A stretch of DNA of 64,000 nt from Sipunculus nudus (taxonomy: Eukaryota; Annelida; Sipuncula; Golfingiida; Sipunculidae), in the NCBI GenBank assembly GCA_026874595.1, contig CM049313.1:69188659-69252658 (forward strand), written 5' to 3'. A program made the translations under genes and the position numbers. Positions 59,983 through 64,000 of this stretch are shown piece after piece. The notes under the pieces are model-generated. The model had not been told where the DNA came from. It did not search any database and was given only the letters and a program-made list of their open reading frames with translations. Every line of letters starts with the position of its first letter. Position 1 is the first letter of the stretch.

Positions 59983-59984
<2 letters not shown>
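58148..59984. other. Nothing recognised
   Basis: The 128-codon minus-strand frame at 58105-58491 has no recognisable domain and overlaps repeat sequence at its end. Confidence 0.4.

Positions 59985-60042
<58 letters not shown>
59985..60042. repeat. (TA)n microsatellite
   Basis: Uninterrupted TA run of 58 bases. Confidence 0.97.
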
Positions 60043-60046
<4 letters not shown>

Positions 60047-62356
60047 AGGTTCCATCATCAGTGAAGACGAACCCTCCCAATCAGCAATCAGCCTACGGGT
60101 CTGTATGAATTGATGTGAATTAAAAAAATAAAATAAAAATAAACTATACTAGAATATTCCCAGTTTATCATTTTGTTTATGACTAGCAGTTTATTTTCTT
60201 TCAAATTCGATAGATGGCGCTGCAGGTTGACCAACTTGAGATTGAATACACTACCATAGATTCCGGCAGATGATGATGCGTTCGCCCCTTAGCCCTATCT
60301 TAGAATTGATGGAGGATATGGAAAATCACCCCCTTAGGACACACTTGGTATCGTTCCCGACACTGGCTATTCCTAGGCGTGGCCACAGAGGAGTTGCGAG
60401 ACAAACGTCGAGCAGCCGTCAGTTATAATATAGATAGATCCAACTAAAACGCAAAACATATAATCTAAGCCTAATGACATATAATTATTAAGTATATATA
60501 CGATAGAAATCCCTTATTTTGGTTTCTGGTATAAAAGGTTCCAGCATCGGGAATACATTAACATTTCTGTGACGATTTTTTAAATTATTTTATGAAGGAA
60601 AACAGAAATACAGCTACAGATGAAAATGCAAATACCACTCAAAACCTGACTGGAAGAAGGATCGTTATTTTGGCTAAATCTGATAAGAAGACAGGTAAAC
60701 AGGTTGCAATGTATCATGTTTAATCTGCGAAAAAGCTGTATGATAGCAAAAAGTACTTAACGAGGATTCCGGTTGGCATACTGAGCTGGACGGACGTGTT
60801 TTGGGGCCTCGGACCATACACATTGAAAGGAATTTTTTAACTCAAATAATACTACATAGTCAATGGAAACTAAGCATAAAAGGTTAAAGAAAGGCAAGCG
60901 AATGGATAGTTTATAAAATATTTTGGTAACTGAGAGAAGAGAAAGGTCTTGTTTACAAAGCCAGAAAACTAGCTCAAATGAGACAGTCATGGCGGAAGCG
61001 ACGAAAAGACGTACAGAAGGTGGGCTTTGTTCTTTTCAAGATACAGACATTTATAGGAAACTAAACATATTTAAAGAGATTATCATTGTTGCTATAGACA
61101 CGCTTAGACTTTCACTTAGTGAGAAAATTCAAACTTCATGCAATTAAAGCAGGACACTGACAAAATAACACAGAAATAAGAGAAAATAACACAGTTCACT
61201 CAAAAGCCTTCAGTCCTCACAGAACCAGATAGACGAGTACAAAGAGAAGGTACAAAAAATATCAGAAGAGAACCAAAAATCAGTATCAGAAATTAACAGT
61301 ATCTAGAAAATTCAGGAAAACGCAGAAAAATTTGACTATTTTGACGGGCCCCCACATACTGCATGTAAACAAGTGGATATTTACAAAACGACGAGCCGTG
61401 TGTAGTTTTATTGGTGTTATCATACTTATTTTAATGAAAGGCTCAAGGGGTTACTTTTAGTTGACAGACGTCAAGTATCTGATAGAGCCCCTTTAACATT
61501 AGTTTAGAAAATAGGATGAAGATGAAATATTTTAAATAAAAGGAAGTCAACCAATCCTTTGTATTTTATTTTAATTGGAGTGTATCACGAATAAACCCCG
61601 CAATTAACCTTGGGGGAGTATGGGGTTTATAACACGAAACGATCTGTTACTCTTACAAGAGTTCCCATTTATAAATAAATCTATAATGAACATTTTTCAG
61701 ATAACATTTCACATGACACTGTTTCTTGCTTCAGTTTTTTATTTTGCAATATTGAAGGCACACATTTTGGGAGATAAATGGGAGGCGGACTCCTTTATCT
61801 CAGGAATTAACTCTCCAATATGAATATTATATAAAGTACACCTCCAATGTAGCATCTAAAATAAAAATTATCAGGATGACATATTCAGTCATACAAGCTG
61901 TGATTCAATGTACACAAAATACTGCACACAACTCTGTCATATAAAATGTGTTTTTCATGGAATTTTACATTTTATTTTGTATTTTCAGACACTCTGACTC
62001 TGGAGAAAACATCTTCGTTACAGATTTGTAAACCCGAGTAGAAGGAGGGACCAGGGCAAGTCTATTGTTCAAGTAATGAAGCAAAAAATGAAGAGAGAGC
62101 TATATGCTCGTCACGCGGGTAGCCGTGAACTCAACTTTGAAGTGGTGAACTACTTGCTAGAGAGGAAGCCGAGGTGGATGACGATATAATAAAGCTACAC
62201 ATATACTCTTTATGTGAACACTGAAACACACTCACACAGAACCCTGTCCACATTGTAAGGAATAATCAGTCGTAAAACTGTTGAAGACAAATACACGTAT
62301 CACAAGTTACACCACCACTTGGTTTTAATAAATATACGTTCTACTTGAAAATGTAT
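60043..62356. other. No gene recognised; two weak coding-like segments
   Basis: 60594-60710 reads on the plus strand MKENRNTATDENANTTQNLT then GRRIVILAKSDKKTGKQ before stopping, a possible decayed transposon frame. 61203-61311 reads SQNQIDEYKEKVQKISEENQ and then stops, coiled-coil-like. Neither has splice or family support. Confidence 0.3.
61989..62190 (+). other. Possible exon or decayed frame, unassigned
   Basis: After TATTTTCAG, one frame reads WRKHLRYRFVNPSRRRDQGK and continues through KQKMKRELYARHAGSRELNF to TATAATAAAG, where AATAAA sits right after the stop. The frame has a TGA a few codons after the putative acceptor. No family recognised. Confidence 0.2.
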
Positions 62357-62376
62357 GTTATTATTATTATTATTAT

Positions 62377-62447
<71 letters not shown>
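62357..62447. repeat. Compound microsatellite (TTA)n-(TA)n-(GA)n
   Basis: TTA repeats at 62357-62376, TA run 62380-62418, GA run 62418-62446. Confidence 0.95.
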
Positions 62448-62449
<2 letters not shown>

Positions 62450-62489
62450 AGAAAGAGTGAATACGGATGAACCTGACAAGTCCATGACA

Positions 62490-62635
62490 ACCCATAGGTT
62501 GTCACAGCTAACATTTGACAACCCTTTTTACAACCCTAGAGGGTTGTCAAATTGAAATTTTGACAACCTGGGTGGTTGTTTTAGGTACACCCATTTGACA
62601 ACCCTAAAGCTGTCGATTTGACAACCCTATGTGTA
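62490..62635. repeat. TTTGACAACCCT / AGGGTTGTCAAA cluster
   Basis: Seven or so copies of GACAACC(C) or its complement in about 145 bases, including the inverted pair AGGGTTGTCAAATTGAAATT then TTGACAACCT at about 62541-62569. Short interspersed hairpins. Confidence 0.7.
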
Positions 62636-62734
62636 CAAAGTATATTAAATAAAAATATTTCCTATGGTCGTTATACATACCGATGTTCACATAATATAAT
62701 ATATGTTGAAAGGACTGTAATGAAAATTTTGAAA

Positions 62735-63251
62735 TGGCCAAACAGCCGGCAGGTTGCCGGCATTTTAGTCCACAGGTTAAACAGTCTGGAGAGGAAATAG
62801 ACCTTGTGGGCTAGACTGCCGGCAAATGCTCTTTTTCAGTGTGTTACTCTAGAATTTCTATCATTATTTTGACAATGAGTTGAAAGTATATTGCTGACTT
62901 ACCAAATTTGATATTTTGCTGGTCTGTATGTAAGGATTATCATTTGGTGTGGATATTTCTTGCATCAAAACAATAGGCTCAACAGCTTTAATTGTGTGTG
63001 GTGTAAGGTTGACTCTTACATATTTTACTACATACAGACCAGAAAAATATATAATTTTATCAGTCAGCACTGTACTGTCAGCTGATTGTCAAAATAATAA
63101 TAGAAATTAGAGAGTATCACATTGAAATAGAGCATACATTCATTTGCTGCAAGTTTAACTTGCAGGCTAGAGTGTTGGCAAGGTCAATCTCCCCTGCCGG
63201 CTGTTTAGCCTGTGGACTAAACTGCCGGCACCCTGCCGGCTGTTTAGCCAC
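62735..63251. mobile_element. Foldback MITE with GCCGGC-rich ends
   Basis: The left end TGGCCAAACAGCCGGCAGG, followed by TTGCCGGCATTTTAGTCCAC, is inverted at the right end (TAAACTGCCGGCACCCTGCC, GGCTGTTTAGCCA). Complementarity continues inward, for example GGTCTGTATGTAAG (62922) against its complement (about 63014-63042), so nearly the whole 517 bp can fold. No coding frame. No clear target duplication. Confidence 0.75.
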
Positions 63252-64000
63252 TTCCTAAAAAATAATCATTCTGGAAAACATGAAGCACCTGTAACATCAA
63301 GAGAGAAAGCAGCCTGGTGAACATCTTGCATTTTGTTGTAGTCCTGGATAATGCATCATGTCTGTGTACTATATTAATTTTTTAATTTTCTTGGAGCAAA
63401 ATAATTGCTGTGAATTTAACATTAATGTTTTTCAGTGGTCAAGTATCCAATAAAATGATATACTGAATATTAATCAATTGAAATATGTAAAATCACACAG
63501 TTTCGTAGGAAGTGTTATAAGCATAGTTAACTGCAAGGGCAATCTATGAACCTCACATTGCGCCAGTCACAAAAAAAAGCAATTTAGGAGTCCTTCTTAT
63601 GCATGGGCTACGGATATGAAAGACGAAATGACGTCGGAATGACGTCAAGAATTCTCCTGATCCACATGCATATGTTACACAAAACATCGCTGTTTTATTT
63701 TAGGTTGACTCACTTTTACCTGTAACAAAATGCGTTGATACTGTATAAATAATATTAAAATTGTCGCCTCAGCCTGTAAAATATTAAACATTAATTCAGG
63801 CCGTAAGCTCTATAAGTCTGTTCATGCACTATGAGAAAAAGAACTTTTTTTTTACGTCCAGGCCCACATATTATGTTCTATTTCTATATTTATATGGACA
63901 CAATTTCAGGTCCTATAGGTTTATATAGTATGTACTAATTTCTAAACTCGCTAGATTGACTTTTCTAAATATTTCATATGCTATAGTTTATTGGGTCATG
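63252..64000. other. Window end, nothing recognised apart from tandem CRE-type sites
   Basis: ATGACGTCGGAATGACGTCA at 63628-63647 holds one near and one perfect CRE (TGACGTCA, 63640-63647). No gene seen beside it in this window. Confidence 0.35.

Noticed and set aside
1-64000. tRNA, rRNA or other structured RNA genes
   Set aside because: I looked for box A/box B and clover-leaf patterns by eye and saw none that held up; a covariance-model scan would be decisive.
1-64000. Prokaryotic-type defence, operon or prophage systems
   Set aside because: Introns, LINE, microsatellites and gene content show eukaryotic nuclear DNA; no operon-like gene order exists.

Overview
This is eukaryotic nuclear DNA: AT-rich, intron-containing and full of repeats. 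Two split host genes are recognisable, both on the minus strand. The repeat content (a full-length L1-like LINE, Helitron-like elements, foldback elements, GACGG-tailed tandem repeats, long TA and poly-G/poly-C tracts) together with the gene families suggests an aquatic invertebrate, most likely a bivalve mollusc. That assignment is inference from sequence character; no search was possible.

Left part (1-9140): no gene recognised. It holds a 31-bp minisatellite (248-586), a degenerate 170-bp repeat, an ATTGAT-rich patch and two long TA microsatellites.

Gene 1 (9248-27668, minus): a complete EIF3J gene (translation initiation factor 3 subunit J) with nine coding exons, all with consensus splice sites and agreeing phases, giving 236 codons. 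Its introns have grown by repeat insertion. Intron 5 holds about 5.2 kb of nested tandem repeats, intron 4 a 2.66-kb foldback element plus a fresh 392-bp tandem duplication, and intron 7 a tandem repeat. The repeats in introns 5 and 7 share a 3' module; in each intron one copy carries a perfect palindromic nuclear-receptor site.

Middle (27669-42699): an intergenic stretch with palindrome-rich DNA, a 2.35-kb composite Helitron-like element (31813-34162) that contains a TIR element and a perfect 102-bp palindrome, then a full-length 7.5-kb L1-like LINE on the minus strand (35182-42699, 15-bp target-site duplications). The LINE has ORF1 (RNA-binding protein), an unusual 2.5-kb spacer, and ORF2 (endonuclease, reverse transcriptase, zinc-knuckle end) broken by one TGA.

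Gene 2 (49143-55584, minus): a two-exon secreted or membrane-anchored cyclase-family metal hydrolase. A single TAA interrupts exon 2. About 3.7 kb downstream lies a decayed copy of exon 2 (44925-45489), which still has a sense codon where the better copy has the stop. The 5.6-kb intron contains a 33-bp minisatellite with a 297-bp higher-order period, a second copy of the Helitron-like element, and a pogo-like TIR element.

Right part (55585-64000): no gene recognised. It has microsatellites, a foldback element rich in GCCGGC (62735-63251) and small unassigned open segments. I found no prokaryotic-style system. The most interesting features are the repeat-borne regulatory palindromes, the odd architecture of the LINE, and the nested Helitron-like family.
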